In this document: positions 43,928-53,025 of the stretch, one piece after another
Numbering within the stretch: position 1 is the first letter of the stretch
Layout of the letters: every line of letters starts with the position of its first letter
From: Croceibacterium ferulae
GTDB taxonomy: Bacteria > Pseudomonadota > Alphaproteobacteria > Sphingomonadales > Sphingomonadaceae
Direction: 5' to 3'
NCBI RefSeq assembly: GCF_003660445.1
Contig: NZ_QZVQ01000004.1
Coordinates: forward strand, 124,001 to 188,000
DNA: 64,000 nucleotides
The notes under the pieces: generated by a model
What the model was told of the DNA's origin: nothing
The model's input: only the letters and a program-made list of their open reading frames with translations
Databases searched by the model: none
Program-made: the position numbers and the translations under genes

Positions 43928-44724
43928 TCCGGCCGCTTGCCGCTGTTGGCAGCGCGATCGCATCCCTGGCGATTCCCGTCGTGGCGTGGGCGCAGGCCGC
44001 TGCGCCGGCCATGCCGCCGGGCGTGCCCGCACCGCCGGCCGCCGTTCCCGGCGCGCTGGACCGGGCCTTCGGCGAGCTGGGCGGGGCAGGGGGCGAGCCG
44101 CTGAGCCTGTCCCTGCAGCTGCTGCTGGTGATGGGCCTGCTGACCATCCTGCCGGCGCTGATCCTGATGATGACCAGCTTCACCCGCATCATCGTGGTGC
44201 TGGCGATCCTGCGGCAGGCGATGGGCCTGCAGCAGAGCCCGCCCAACCAGGTGCTGATCGGCCTGTCGCTGTTTCTCAGCCTGTTCGTCATGGCGCCCAC
44301 GCTGGACCGGGTGAACGATGCCGCCCTTGCGCCCTATGCCGCCGGGCAGATGAATGCGGAGGACGCGATCGCCCGCGCAGGTGACGAATTCCACCTGTTC
44401 ATGCTGCGCCAGACACGCGAAGGCGACCTGCGCATGTTCGCCGACATTGCCCGCGTGCCCGCGTTCCAGAGCGGCAATGATGTGCCGTTTTCCATTCTGC
44501 TGCCGGCCTTCGTCACCAGCGAGCTGAAGACCGCCTTTCAGATCGGCTTCATGCTGTTCCTGCCCTTCCTGGTGATCGATCTGGTCGTGTCGTCGGTGCT
44601 GATGAGCCTGGGCATGATGATGATGTCGCCGATGCTGGTGTCGTTGCCGTTCAAGCTGCTGCTGTTCGTGCTGGTCGATGGCTGGGCGCTGCTGATGGGC
44701 AGCCTGGCCAGCAGCTTCGCCTGA
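43924..44724 (+). CDS. fliP: Flagellar export gate protein FliP
   Basis: FliP forms the core pore of the type III export gate with FliQ and FliR. The 266-residue protein starts with a signal peptide-like segment (SAIASLAIPVVAWAQ) and contains the family blocks LLVMGLLTILPALILMMTSFTRIIVVL, FSILLPAFVTSELKTAFQIGFMLFLPFLVIDLVVSSVLMSLGMMMM and SLPFKLLLFVLVDGWALL. It is followed by fliQ after 13 bases. Confidence 0.97.
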   Translation: MIRPLAAVGSAIASLAIPVVAWAQAAAPAMPPGVPAPPAAVPGALDRAFGELGGAGGEPLSLSLQLLLVMGLLTILPALILMMTSFTRIIVVLAILRQAMGLQQSPPNQVLIGLSLFLSLFVMAPTLDRVNDAALAPYAAGQMNAEDAIARAGDEFHLFMLRQTREGDLRMFADIARVPAFQSGNDVPFSILLPAFVTSELKTAFQIGFMLFLPFLVIDLVVSSVLMSLGMMMMSPMLVSLPFKLLLFVLVDGWALLMGSLASSFA

Positions 44725-44737
44725 GGGGAGAAGGCCG

Positions 44738-45010
44738 GTGGACGACCTTGCCCTGTTCCTTTCGCTGACCGACCGGATGCTGTGGGTCACCGCGCTGGTC
44801 GCCGCCCCCGTGCTGCTGGCCAGCATGGCGGTGGGCCTGGTGATCGGCCTGGTGCAGGCCGCCACCAGCGTCAGCGAACAGACGCTGACCTTCGTGCCCA
44901 AGCTGGCCGCCATCGCGCTGGTGCTGGTGTTGCTGGGTTCTTCCATGATGGTGCTGGTGTCCGATTTCATGGGCCAGATCTTCGTGGAGATCGCGCGGAT
45001 CGGCGACTGA
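44738..45010 (+). CDS. fliQ: Flagellar export gate protein FliQ
   Basis: A 90-residue protein with two transmembrane hairpins (VTALVAAPVLLASMAVGLVIGLVQA and LVLVLLGSSMMVLVSDFMGQIF) and the conserved AATSVSEQTLTFVPKL segment between them. It stabilises the FliP-FliR gate. Order and length are standard. Confidence 0.95.
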   Translation: MDDLALFLSLTDRMLWVTALVAAPVLLASMAVGLVIGLVQAATSVSEQTLTFVPKLAAIALVLVLLGSSMMVLVSDFMGQIFVEIARIGD

Positions 45011-45011
45011 C

Positions 45012-45794
45012 ATGATCGCGCTCGATTTCGGGTTCGGCGCGCTGGAGCAGGACTTCTGGCGCGTGGTGTTCCTGATGACCCGCATCGGCGCCGCGCTGCT
45101 GGCCGCACCCCTGTTCGGCGGAGCCTCCGTCCCGGTCACGGTGCGCACCTGCATCACCGGGGCGCTGGCGATCTTCGCCTCCATCTGGATGCCGGCCATC
45201 CCCGTGCCACCGGCGCTGCTGTCGGTCGAGGGCCTGCTGGCGGTCGCGGGCGAGGTGCTGGTCGGGGTGACACTGGGCTTCGTGCTACAGCTCGCCTTTG
45301 CCGCGCCGCGGCTGGCGGCGGAAGTGATCGCCGGATCCATGGGCATGAGCATGGCCGTGTCGGCCGATCCGCAGGGCGGCGGCCAGACCACGGCATTCGG
45401 GCAGTATTTCAACATCGTGCTGGTGCTGATCTTCCTGTCGCTGGGCGCGCACCTGCACTGGATCGCGCTGCTGATGGAATCCTATCGCGCCTTTCCGCCG
45501 GGCCAGACCTGGCTGGGGCCGGAGCGATTGTCACTGGTGATCGGTTTCGCCGGGGAGATGTTCGCCACCGCCCTGCGGATCGGACTCCCGGTCACGCTGA
45601 TCCTGCTGCTGGTGCAGTTCATGACCGGCGTGCTGAGCCGCGCGGCGCCGTCGCTGAACCTGTTCGCGCTGGGCCTGCCGGCCGCGGTGCTGGCCGGCAT
45701 CGCCGCGCTGATCATCACCGCGCCGCTGTTGCATGAACAGCTGACCGACCTGTCACAGCAGGCGATCGCGCAGACGGCGCGGGTGCTGCGATGA
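45012..45794 (+). CDS. fliR: Flagellar export gate protein FliR
   Basis: The 260-residue, six-helix membrane protein completes the export gate core. Family features include FLMTRIGAALLAAPLFGGASVPVTVR near the N-terminus, AEVIAGSMGMSMAVSADP and the C-terminal FMTGVLSRAAPSLNLFALGLP region. It begins one base after the fliQ stop and overlaps flhB by 4 bases. Confidence 0.96.
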   Translation: MIALDFGFGALEQDFWRVVFLMTRIGAALLAAPLFGGASVPVTVRTCITGALAIFASIWMPAIPVPPALLSVEGLLAVAGEVLVGVTLGFVLQLAFAAPRLAAEVIAGSMGMSMAVSADPQGGGQTTAFGQYFNIVLVLIFLSLGAHLHWIALLMESYRAFPPGQTWLGPERLSLVIGFAGEMFATALRIGLPVTLILLLVQFMTGVLSRAAPSLNLFALGLPAAVLAGIAALIITAPLLHEQLTDLSQQAIAQTARVLR

Positions 45795-46918
45795 GCGAGA
45801 CCGCCGGCGAGAAGAGCTTCGCTCCGACCGAGAAGCGCCTGCGCGATGCCGCCAACAAGGGCGACGTGCTGCGCTCGAAGGAACTGGCGACCGCCGGCGT
45901 GATCCTGCTGGCGGCGGCCTGGCTCAGCTTTGCCGGGCCGTGGCTGCTGCAATCGCTGGGTGCATTGATGCGGACTGCGCTGATGTTCGATCGCGGGCAG
46001 GTGGACGACTTCTCCCCCGCCCGGCTGATGACCCGCGCCCTGTGGGCCGGGCTGCCGCTGGTCGCCAGCATCGCCTTGCCGGTGATCGGGGTCACCCTGA
46101 TCACGCAGCTGGGGCTGGGCAGCGGCCGCTGGGTGGGCGGCAACATGGCGTGGAAGGGATCGCGGATCGATCCGCTGGCCGGCCTGAAGCGCATGTTCGG
46201 CATGCAGGGGCTGATCGAGCTGGCCAAAGGACTAGGCAAGGTGGCGCTGCTGGGCGCAATCGCCTTTGCCTGGGCGCGATCCTGGCTCGACACCATCGTC
46301 GGGTTGGGACGCAGCACGCTGGCCGGCCAGCTGGATGCCGGCTGGGGCGCGCTGTTGTCCCTGCTGCTGACGCTGGGCGGTGGGCTGGTGGTGATCGCGC
46401 TCGCCGACGTGCCGATCCAGTGGATCCGCCGCAACGGGCGGCTGAAGATGAGCATGCAGGAGCTGCGGGACGAGAACAAGGAAAGCGAAGGCAGCCCCGA
46501 GGCGAAATCGGCCCGGCGCCAGCGCCAGCGGGAAATCGCCCGCGGTGCCGTCGCCCCCGCCATGCGCGATGCGCAGTTCGTGCTGACCAACCCCACGCAT
46601 TTCGCCGTGGCTATGACCTACGATCCGCAGCGAGCCGCTGCGCCTATCGTGCTGGCGAAAGGTCGCGGCGACAAGGCGGCGGCGATGAAGGAGCTGGCGC
46701 GGGAGATGGCGGTGCCGCTGCTGGAATATCCGCAGCTGGCCCGGTCGGTGTTCTACACCACGCGGGAGAACCAGACCATCCGCGAGGAGCTGTATGGCGC
46801 GCTCGCCGCCGTGCTGGCCTATGTCTTTTCGTTGCGCCGCGGCGAGCAGCGCAGCCTGCCGCCGGTGGACGTGCCGGTCGCGTTGCGTTTCGATGCCGAT
46901 GGCAAGCTGGCCTCTTAA
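45791..46918 (+). CDS. flhB: Flagellar export specificity switch protein FlhB
   Basis: FlhB switches export from rod/hook to filament substrates. The 375-residue protein has the N-terminal KSFAPTEKRLRDAANKGDVLRSKEL motif, four transmembrane helices up to about residue 215, a charged linker (DENKESEGSPEAKSARRQRQREIARG), and the autocleavage motif NPTH at residues 267-270, followed by the conserved C-terminal cytoplasmic domain. All residues needed for self-cleavage are present. Confidence 0.97.
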   Translation: MSETAGEKSFAPTEKRLRDAANKGDVLRSKELATAGVILLAAAWLSFAGPWLLQSLGALMRTALMFDRGQVDDFSPARLMTRALWAGLPLVASIALPVIGVTLITQLGLGSGRWVGGNMAWKGSRIDPLAGLKRMFGMQGLIELAKGLGKVALLGAIAFAWARSWLDTIVGLGRSTLAGQLDAGWGALLSLLLTLGGGLVVIALADVPIQWIRRNGRLKMSMQELRDENKESEGSPEAKSARRQRQREIARGAVAPAMRDAQFVLTNPTHFAVAMTYDPQRAAAPIVLAKGRGDKAAAMKELAREMAVPLLEYPQLARSVFYTTRENQTIREELYGALAAVLAYVFSLRRGEQRSLPPVDVPVALRFDADGKLAS

Positions 46919-46948
46919 GCGCGCGCGCCGCAGGCCGTTCTATCGGTC

Positions 46949-48388
46949 ATGAGCACCACCTCCTCCTCAGCGGCGGCGACCAATGCCTCCGCATCGTCGA
47001 TCATCGCCATGCTGAACGCGGGAAGCGGGGTCAACTGGTCGCAGCTGGCGGCGGACCTGTCGGCGGTGCAGTTCCAGGCCAAGACCCAGCGCCTGACGCA
47101 GCAGACGGAACTGATGGAGACGCGGATCAGCAGCGCCTCCGCCATCAAGGGCGCGCTTTCTTCACTTGCCACTGCCATCGGCGAGGGCGTTCGTACCGGC
47201 AACCTGTCGGCGCAGCCCAGCATCGTGAATTCCGCCGTGGCACAGGTGTCCTCTCCGGTGGGGACCAGCGGCAAGGGCAGCTATTCGCTGGAGGTGCAGC
47301 AGATCGCCAGCGCCCAGACGCTGGCCTCCGGCGTGTTCGCCAGCGGCACCGCAGTGGTGGGTGCGGGCACGCTGACCATTCGCTTCGGCGCGACGACCGG
47401 CACGAGCTTCGCGGCCGATGCGACCAGGCCGGCGCTAAATGTCGAACTGGCCGACGGGGCGAAGCTGAGCGACGTCGCCAGTGCCATCAACGCCAAGGGG
47501 GCGGGCGTCACGGCCTACGTTGCCAACACGGCCGCCGGCGCGCAGCTGGTGCTGAAGGGGCAGGAAGGGGAGGCCGGCGGCTTCGTCGTGGAGACCACCG
47601 GCGCCGGTCTGGCGGATCTGGCGTGGAACCCGGAGGCCGGCGGCGATCCCGCCCGGCTGAAGGGCGCGGCGCAGGACGCGCTGTTCAAGCTGGACGGGCT
47701 GGACATGCGCAGCAGCACCAACAAGATGTCGCAGATCGCACCCGGCCTGCAGCTGAGCCTGACCGGCACCAATGCCGGCGCGCCCACCACCATCACTTTC
47801 GCCAGCCCGGTGGACAACATCACCAGCTGGATGACCGATTTCGTCACCTCCATGAACGATATTGCCGGGGCGCTGGGCACGGCGATGGGGATCGGCGGGG
47901 AACTGGCCTCAGATGCCGGCGCGCGCACGCTGCGCACCCAGCTGTCGCAGCTGCCCGGGCAGCAGGTGATGCGATCTGCGGCGGCAGGCTCCCCCGGCAC
48001 GCTGGCCGATCTGGGACTGAAGCTGGAGCGGGACGGCACCTTTTCGCTCGACACCGCGCGGCTGGCCGCCACGCTGGCGGCCGATCCGGCGGGCACGGCG
48101 GCCATGTTCACCACGGGTCTGGACGGCGTCTATTCGACGGTCGACAGGCTGGCCCGCAACACCAGCAGCACGCTGACGCCGGGTACGCTGGGCTACTCGG
48201 TCCGCAAATATCAGGCCACAACCTCTGACTACAGCGAACAGCTGGCAGACATCGCGGAAAAGCAGGAAGCGCTGCGGGCGCAGATGGTGACGCGGTTCAG
48301 CAAGGTAGAGACCAACGTCAATGCCTCCCGCTCCACGCTCAGCTTCCTGCAGCAGCAGATCGACGTGTGGAACGCCAGCAGCGACTGA
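46949..48388 (+). CDS. fliD: Flagellar cap protein FliD
   Basis: FliD caps the growing filament and guides flagellin insertion. The 479-residue protein has a Ser/Ala-rich start, the FliD_N segment (LNAGSGVNWSQLAADLSAVQFQAKTQRLTQQTELMETRISSASAIKGALSS, split by one helix), and the C-terminal coiled-coil YSEQLADIAEKQEALRAQMVTRFSKVETNVNASRSTLSFLQQQIDVW. The start ATG lies 30 bases after flhB. fliS follows 4 bases later. Confidence 0.92.
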   Translation: MSTTSSSAAATNASASSIIAMLNAGSGVNWSQLAADLSAVQFQAKTQRLTQQTELMETRISSASAIKGALSSLATAIGEGVRTGNLSAQPSIVNSAVAQVSSPVGTSGKGSYSLEVQQIASAQTLASGVFASGTAVVGAGTLTIRFGATTGTSFAADATRPALNVELADGAKLSDVASAINAKGAGVTAYVANTAAGAQLVLKGQEGEAGGFVVETTGAGLADLAWNPEAGGDPARLKGAAQDALFKLDGLDMRSSTNKMSQIAPGLQLSLTGTNAGAPTTITFASPVDNITSWMTDFVTSMNDIAGALGTAMGIGGELASDAGARTLRTQLSQLPGQQVMRSAAAGSPGTLADLGLKLERDGTFSLDTARLAATLAADPAGTAAMFTTGLDGVYSTVDRLARNTSSTLTPGTLGYSVRKYQATTSDYSEQLADIAEKQEALRAQMVTRFSKVETNVNASRSTLSFLQQQIDVWNASSD

Positions 48389-48392
48389 TGCG

Positions 48393-48758
48393 ATGCTGGC
48401 GCTGAGAGATCCCGATGAAGCCTACCGCCGCAGCCAGTTCGATGCGCGGATCAGCGGCGCCAGCGCGGCCGATCTGGTGCGCGTCTGCGTGGACGAGGTG
48501 ATCGACAGCCTGTCTCTGGCGGTGCTGGCCCACCGGCAGCGCAACTATTCGCTGCGCAGCCGCGCACTGACCCGTGCGGTCACCGCCCTGACCGCGCTGG
48601 AGATGGGCATCGACCGGCAGGCGCCGCTGGCCGATGCCCTGCTGCAATTCTATGGCGCGGCGCGTGGCCGGGTGCTGGACAGCGCCGTGCGGTTCGAGAC
48701 GCCTGCTCTTGACGAAGTGCGCAGCGACTTCGCCGATCTGCGCCGGGCTTTCGCCTGA
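48393..48758 (+). CDS. fliS: Flagellin export chaperone FliS
   Basis: FliS binds the flagellin C-terminus and delivers it to the export apparatus. The 121-residue, mostly helical protein begins MLALRDPDEAYRRSQFDARISGASAADLVRVCVDEVIDSL, a variant of the usual AYxxxxvetaspxxLixmLydgai pattern, and lies directly after fliD, the standard partner. It ends the plus-strand flagellar operon. Confidence 0.8.
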   Translation: MLALRDPDEAYRRSQFDARISGASAADLVRVCVDEVIDSLSLAVLAHRQRNYSLRSRALTRAVTALTALEMGIDRQAPLADALLQFYGAARGRVLDSAVRFETPALDEVRSDFADLRRAFA

Positions 48759-48798
48759 CCCTGGTCGAGGCGCCGGCTGCACGGCATGCGGGGCGGCA

Positions 48799-49086
48799 TC
48801 ATCCGATCAGCGCGGGCACGCAGCTGAAGCTGATCGCCATGGTGGCGATGGCGAGGCCAAGGCCCGCCACCGACTGCACACTGACCGGCCGCACCCGCCG
48901 CCACAATACGAACAGGAGAGCATAGGCGACCAGCGTCAGCAGCACGGCGACGATGTTGCCTGTCGCCTGGCCGGGCCAGATGATGCTGGCGGACCACACC
49001 AGCATGAAGTGCGCGAACCATACGGTGAGCGCGGCAACGGCCGTGAACCAGTCGTTCCGGTTGATGAAGCTGTTGCTGTCCTCCAC
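48799..49086 (-). CDS. Small membrane protein of the cytochrome oxidase operon, unrecognised
   Basis: A 95-residue protein from a GTG two bases after the fused coxA stop, so it is translated with it. It has three likely transmembrane helices (WFTAVAALTVWFAHFMLVWSA, GNIVAVLLTLVAYALLFVLW and VAGLGLAIATMAISFSCVPAL) and no known motif I can name. By place it may be a small oxidase subunit (subunit IV-like) or assembly factor; this is inference only. Confidence 0.65.
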   Translation of the reverse strand: MEDSNSFINRNDWFTAVAALTVWFAHFMLVWSASIIWPGQATGNIVAVLLTLVAYALLFVLWRRVRPVSVQSVAGLGLAIATMAISFSCVPALIG

Positions 49087-49088
49087 GG

Positions 49089-51632
49089 TCAGCCCCCTGG
49101 AAACAGACGCAGCACGGTGCTGCCGACCAGGCCCTGCAACGCGCAGAAACCGATCCAGCGAACCACCACGTCCAGCGTCACATTGGCCGGACCCGTCAGC
49201 AGCCCGCGCGCGCTGCGCCAGCCGAGATAGGCGGCCATGATGATGGCGGTGAACACGCACATGCCCTGATGCGCCAGCAGCGCGAACACCGTTGCCCCCT
49301 GACCGGTGGCGGTGGGAAGCAGGCCCGTCGACAGCCATCCGGTGACGTCCCAGTAGAGCGCCAGAGCCAGCAGGCCGGCACCTGCGGCGGCGCTGATCCA
49401 CGGACCCTGGCCGGGGAACTCGCCATGGCTTGCCCCGGCCAGCGAGCGGCGCGACAGCCACGCCGCGCCCAGCGCCAGCAGCAGCAATGCCGCGATGCCA
49501 CCCGTCTGCGCCAGACCCGGCGGCGCGGTCCAGACCTCCGGATGGATGCCGTAGAGGTACAGATAGGCGAACAGCGTCATCAGCCCGATCATGCCGATGA
49601 CCACCAGTGTGGCATTCAGCGCCCACCAGCTGTGGCTGCTGGGCCCGGTGATGGTGATCGGCAGCACGATGCCCCCGCCCACATCGCCTTCCTTCAGGCG
49701 GATCGGCCGGTCCGTCTCCCACAGCCAGCGCAAGGTGGCATAAAGCATGAATACGCAGCTGACCGCCGAGAAGGTATAGGCCTGCACCGTCAGCGCCAGG
49801 AAGATGCCGGCGGTGAACACGGCGGAGGCGAGCGGCCAGACAGACGGGCCGGGCATCAGCTGCACATATTGCGGCTCTGCATTGATCGGGCTGGTGACCA
49901 GCGTCTCGCGCAGGCCGGTGATGCTGCCCGGCAGGAAATAGCGGCCGTCCTCCACATCCTTGGCCAGCTCCGGCTGATCCCACAGCGGGTCGCGGCCGCG
50001 CACCAGCGGGATGGAGCGGGTGGAATACAGCCCCGTCGGCAGCCATTCCAGCGTGCCGGCATTGTAGACGTTCCCGGCATCATCGTCGGTCGTGAAGCGG
50101 AAGTTGCGCGCGCAATCGACCAGGAACACCAGCACGCCCGCCGCCATCACGAACGACCCGACGGTGGAGATCTGGTTCAGCAGGTCCAGCCCGCGATCGG
50201 GCAGGTAGGTGTATACGCGCCGGGGCATGCCCATGAAGCCGGTCAGGTGCATGGGCAGGAAGGTGATGTGCAGCCCGCCGAACATCAGCCAGAAGGTCCA
50301 CCTGCCCAGCCGTTCGCTGAGCGGCCGGCTGCTGGTCATGCCCGCCCAGTAGTAGAACGCCCCGAACACCGGGAACACCATCCCGCCGATCAGCACGTAA
50401 TGGAAATGGGCGACGATGAAGTAGGTGTCGTGCACCTGCCAGTCGAACGGCACCATGCCGACCATAACGCCCGTCAGTCCGCCCATGGTGAAGATCATCA
50501 CCGATCCCACCACGAACAGCGCCGGCGTGGACCAGCGGATCTTGCCCGATGCCAGCGTGGCGATCCAGCAGAACACCTGGATCCCGGCGGGCAGGCTGAC
50601 CGCCATGCTGGCGGCGGAGAAATAGCCGGTGGAAACGCGCGGCATGCCGGTGGCGAACATGTGGTGCGCCCACACGCCGAAGCTGATGAAGGCGGTGGCC
50701 ACGATCGCCAGTACGTTGAGCCGGTAGCCGACCAGCGGCGTCTGCGCTGCGGTTGATACCATCATGCTCATCAACCCGGCCGCGGGCAGGAAGATGATGT
50801 ACACCTCAGGATGGCCGAAGAACCAGAACAGGTGCTGCCACAGCATCGGGTCGCCGCCGCGCGTCGCGTCGAAGAACGGCCAGTTGAACGCCCGCTCCAG
50901 CTCCAGCAGCAGGGTGCACAGGATCACGCTGGGGAAGGCGATCAGGATCATCACGGCAAAGGCGAGCATGGCCCAGACGAACATCGGCATCCGGTCCAGC
51001 GTCATGCCGGGCGCGCGGGTGCGCAGCACGCCGACGATGATCTCCACCGCGCCGGCGATGGCGCTGATCTCGATAAAGCCGATGCCCAGCAGCCACATGT
51101 CTGTGTTGATGCCGGGGCTGTATTGCAGGCTGGTCAGCGGCGGATACATGAACCACCCGCCATCGGGCGCCAGGCCGATGAACAGGCTGCAGAAGAAGAA
51201 CCCGCCGCCCACGGCATAGGCCCAGTAGGCATAGGCGGACAGGCGCGGGAAGGGCAGGTCGCGCGCGGCCAGCATCTGCGGCAACAGCATGACGCCGATC
51301 GCCTCCACCATGGGCACGGCGAACAGGAACATCATCACCGTGCCATGCATGGTGAAGAACTGGTTGTACGTGTCCTGCGGCAGGAAATCCATCATCGGCG
51401 CCGCCAGCTGCACCCGCATCCCTAGGGACAGGATGCCTGCCGCCAGGAAGAAGCACAGCGCGGTGACGACGTAGATGAAGCCGATATAGTTGTTGTTGAC
51501 CGCCTTCAGATATTCCCAGCCGCGTGGCGCACACCAGATGCGCTCCAGCTCCTCCAGCTCGCCTTCGGGCCGGGGATTGGTGGTGGGGAAGCGGGCGTAG
51601 AGTGCGTGGTCGAACCCGGTCTCGGACTTCAT
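49089..51632 (-). CDS. ctaDE: Cytochrome c oxidase, fused subunits I and III
   Basis: The 847-residue protein reduces oxygen to water and pumps protons. The subunit I part (to about residue 560) has all ligands: FFTMHGTVMMF (low-spin haem), GHPEVYIIF (CuB His with the cross-linked Tyr and the Glu of A-type enzymes), WAHHMFATG (two CuB His), and VAHFHYVLIGG (haem ligands). The C-terminal 200 residues form a subunit III-like helical region (SHSWWALNATLVVIGMIGLM onward). ATG 51632 overlaps the coxB stop. This is a caa3-like terminal oxidase. Confidence 0.95.
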   Translation of the reverse strand: MKSETGFDHALYARFPTTNPRPEGELEELERIWCAPRGWEYLKAVNNNYIGFIYVVTALCFFLAAGILSLGMRVQLAAPMMDFLPQDTYNQFFTMHGTVMMFLFAVPMVEAIGVMLLPQMLAARDLPFPRLSAYAYWAYAVGGGFFFCSLFIGLAPDGGWFMYPPLTSLQYSPGINTDMWLLGIGFIEISAIAGAVEIIVGVLRTRAPGMTLDRMPMFVWAMLAFAVMILIAFPSVILCTLLLELERAFNWPFFDATRGGDPMLWQHLFWFFGHPEVYIIFLPAAGLMSMMVSTAAQTPLVGYRLNVLAIVATAFISFGVWAHHMFATGMPRVSTGYFSAASMAVSLPAGIQVFCWIATLASGKIRWSTPALFVVGSVMIFTMGGLTGVMVGMVPFDWQVHDTYFIVAHFHYVLIGGMVFPVFGAFYYWAGMTSSRPLSERLGRWTFWLMFGGLHITFLPMHLTGFMGMPRRVYTYLPDRGLDLLNQISTVGSFVMAAGVLVFLVDCARNFRFTTDDDAGNVYNAGTLEWLPTGLYSTRSIPLVRGRDPLWDQPELAKDVEDGRYFLPGSITGLRETLVTSPINAEPQYVQLMPGPSVWPLASAVFTAGIFLALTVQAYTFSAVSCVFMLYATLRWLWETDRPIRLKEGDVGGGIVLPITITGPSSHSWWALNATLVVIGMIGLMTLFAYLYLYGIHPEVWTAPPGLAQTGGIAALLLLALGAAWLSRRSLAGASHGEFPGQGPWISAAAGAGLLALALYWDVTGWLSTGLLPTATGQGATVFALLAHQGMCVFTAIIMAAYLGWRSARGLLTGPANVTLDVVVRWIGFCALQGLVGSTVLRLFPGG

Positions 51633-52579
51633 CGCTGCTGTTCCAGCCACTGGGCAATGGCGGTCAGCTCCGCGGCGGACAGGGTGTCGTAGCTGGGCAT
51701 GCGATTGCCCGGCTTGATGCCCTGGCTGTCACCGATCCAGCCGATCAGCGTGCCGCGGTGGTTGGGCAGGATGCCGGCGCCCAGCGTGGCGCGGGTGCCG
51801 ACATGGGTCAGGTCGGGGCCGGCCAGACCGTTCGCCTCCGTCCCGGCAACCCGGTGACAGGCGCCGCAGCCGCTCTCCATGAACAGCTGCCGCCCGACAC
51901 CGCCGGTGGTGTTCGGGCCGGCCAGCCGCTGCAGGCGCGCCTGCTGCCAGCGGGCGTAGTCCGCCGGCTCGTGCGCCAGGGCGACAAAGCCCATCAGCGC
52001 GTGCGGCCCGCCGCAATATTCCGCGCAGACGCCGCCGAACTGCCCGGCCTCGCCCGCCTGAATGCGCAGCAGGTTGGTGCGGCCGGGCACCATGTCCTTC
52101 TTGCCCGACAGATGCGGCACCCAGAAATTGTGGATCACATCCGCGCTGCGCAGTTCCAGCACGACCGGCTGGCCGACGGGAATGTGGATCTCGTTGGCAT
52201 CCTCCATCACCACGCGACCGGCTTCGTCCAGATATTGCACCCGGAACCACCACATCTCGCCCGTCACGCGGATGCGCTGTTCGTTGCCGGTGATGTCGTC
52301 GGTCAGATCCGCCGTCAGCGTCAGGCCCCAGAACAGCAGGGCGGTCAGCACCACGCCGGGGAAGGCGATGCCGCCGATCCAGACCGCGCTCTCGCCGCCG
52401 AGCCGCTGCTTCCACCGGGGCGGACCCTTGATCGCGACCCACAGGGCCGCACAGACGATGGCGGTGACGATCACGCCCAGTGCCAGCAGCACCCAGGCCA
52501 GCACCGTCACCTTGTCGGCATAGGGCCCGGCCGGGTCCAGCACAGGTGGCGGCCAGCCCCACAGCGCGTCAAACATCAT
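51629..52579 (-). CDS. ctaC: Cytochrome c oxidase subunit II with fused haem-c domain
   Basis: The 316-residue subunit II accepts electrons at a CuA centre. Two N-terminal transmembrane helices (VTVLAWVLLALGVIVTAIVC and GIAFPGVVLTALLFWGLTLT) precede the cupredoxin domain with DVIHNFWVPHL and the CuA motif CAEYCGGPHALM. The C-terminal third is a class I cytochrome c domain with CGACH and a Met ligand in GNRMPSY. This layout defines caa3-type oxidases. ATG 52579 overlaps the upstream cytochrome gene by 11 bases; ATG 52576 is equally possible. Confidence 0.95.
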   Translation of the reverse strand: MMFDALWGWPPPVLDPAGPYADKVTVLAWVLLALGVIVTAIVCAALWVAIKGPPRWKQRLGGESAVWIGGIAFPGVVLTALLFWGLTLTADLTDDITGNEQRIRVTGEMWWFRVQYLDEAGRVVMEDANEIHIPVGQPVVLELRSADVIHNFWVPHLSGKKDMVPGRTNLLRIQAGEAGQFGGVCAEYCGGPHALMGFVALAHEPADYARWQQARLQRLAGPNTTGGVGRQLFMESGCGACHRVAGTEANGLAGPDLTHVGTRATLGAGILPNHRGTLIGWIGDSQGIKPGNRMPSYDTLSAAELTAIAQWLEQQR

Positions 52580-52982
52580 CGTCGATCCCGTACAGATAGG
52601 CTGCCGCCGCCCGTGCCTCGTCCGGCGTGATGGGGATGGGCGGCATGGTCGATCCCGGCTTAACAGCAGGTGCGTTGCGCAGGAAGGCGGCAAGGTTCTC
52701 GGCCGTGTTGGGCAAGGCGCCGGCGATCAGGCCGATATCGTCAAATCCCCTCAGCGAAGGCCCCAGCCGGCCGGCGGGCCAGGTCACCCCCGGTATCTCG
52801 TGACATGCGGCGCAGCCGGCCTGTTTGATCACCTGCAGTCCTTCCGCCGCGATCGCCTTGTCCGGCGTATACCGCGGCTCCTCCGGCGGCTTGCAGGCGG
52901 CGACGGCCAGCAGGCACAGGCCGGCCAGCAGTCTGGCCGCCGGCTGGATGCCTGTGATCGTGATTTGTCGTTGCCCCCGCAT
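52569..52982 (-). CDS. Lipoprotein monohaem cytochrome c
   Basis: A 137-residue exported cytochrome. The hydrophobic leader ends in a lipobox (LLAVAAC), followed by the haem site CAACH (about residue 65) and an axial Met in STMPPIP, then PDEARAAAAYLYG, the usual C-terminal helix of class I cytochromes c. It is the first gene of the ctaC-ctaDE transcript, so it probably feeds electrons to this oxidase. It is divergent from the di-haem cytochrome by 43 bases. Confidence 0.85.
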   Translation of the reverse strand: MRGQRQITITGIQPAARLLAGLCLLAVAACKPPEEPRYTPDKAIAAEGLQVIKQAGCAACHEIPGVTWPAGRLGPSLRGFDDIGLIAGALPNTAENLAAFLRNAPAVKPGSTMPPIPITPDEARAAAAYLYGIDDDV

Positions 52983-53025
52983 GTCATCCGGGAACCGGTA
53001 CAAAGCGCCAGCGGTTCCCGGACCA

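Noticed and set aside
45940-48228. 762-residue open frame running through flhB and fliD
   Set aside because: It is an alternative frame of two confident flagellar genes and shows no domain.
49269-50756. 495-residue open frame antisense to the fused oxidase gene
   Set aside because: Composition typical of antisense frames; the oxidase has all haem and copper ligands on the other strand.
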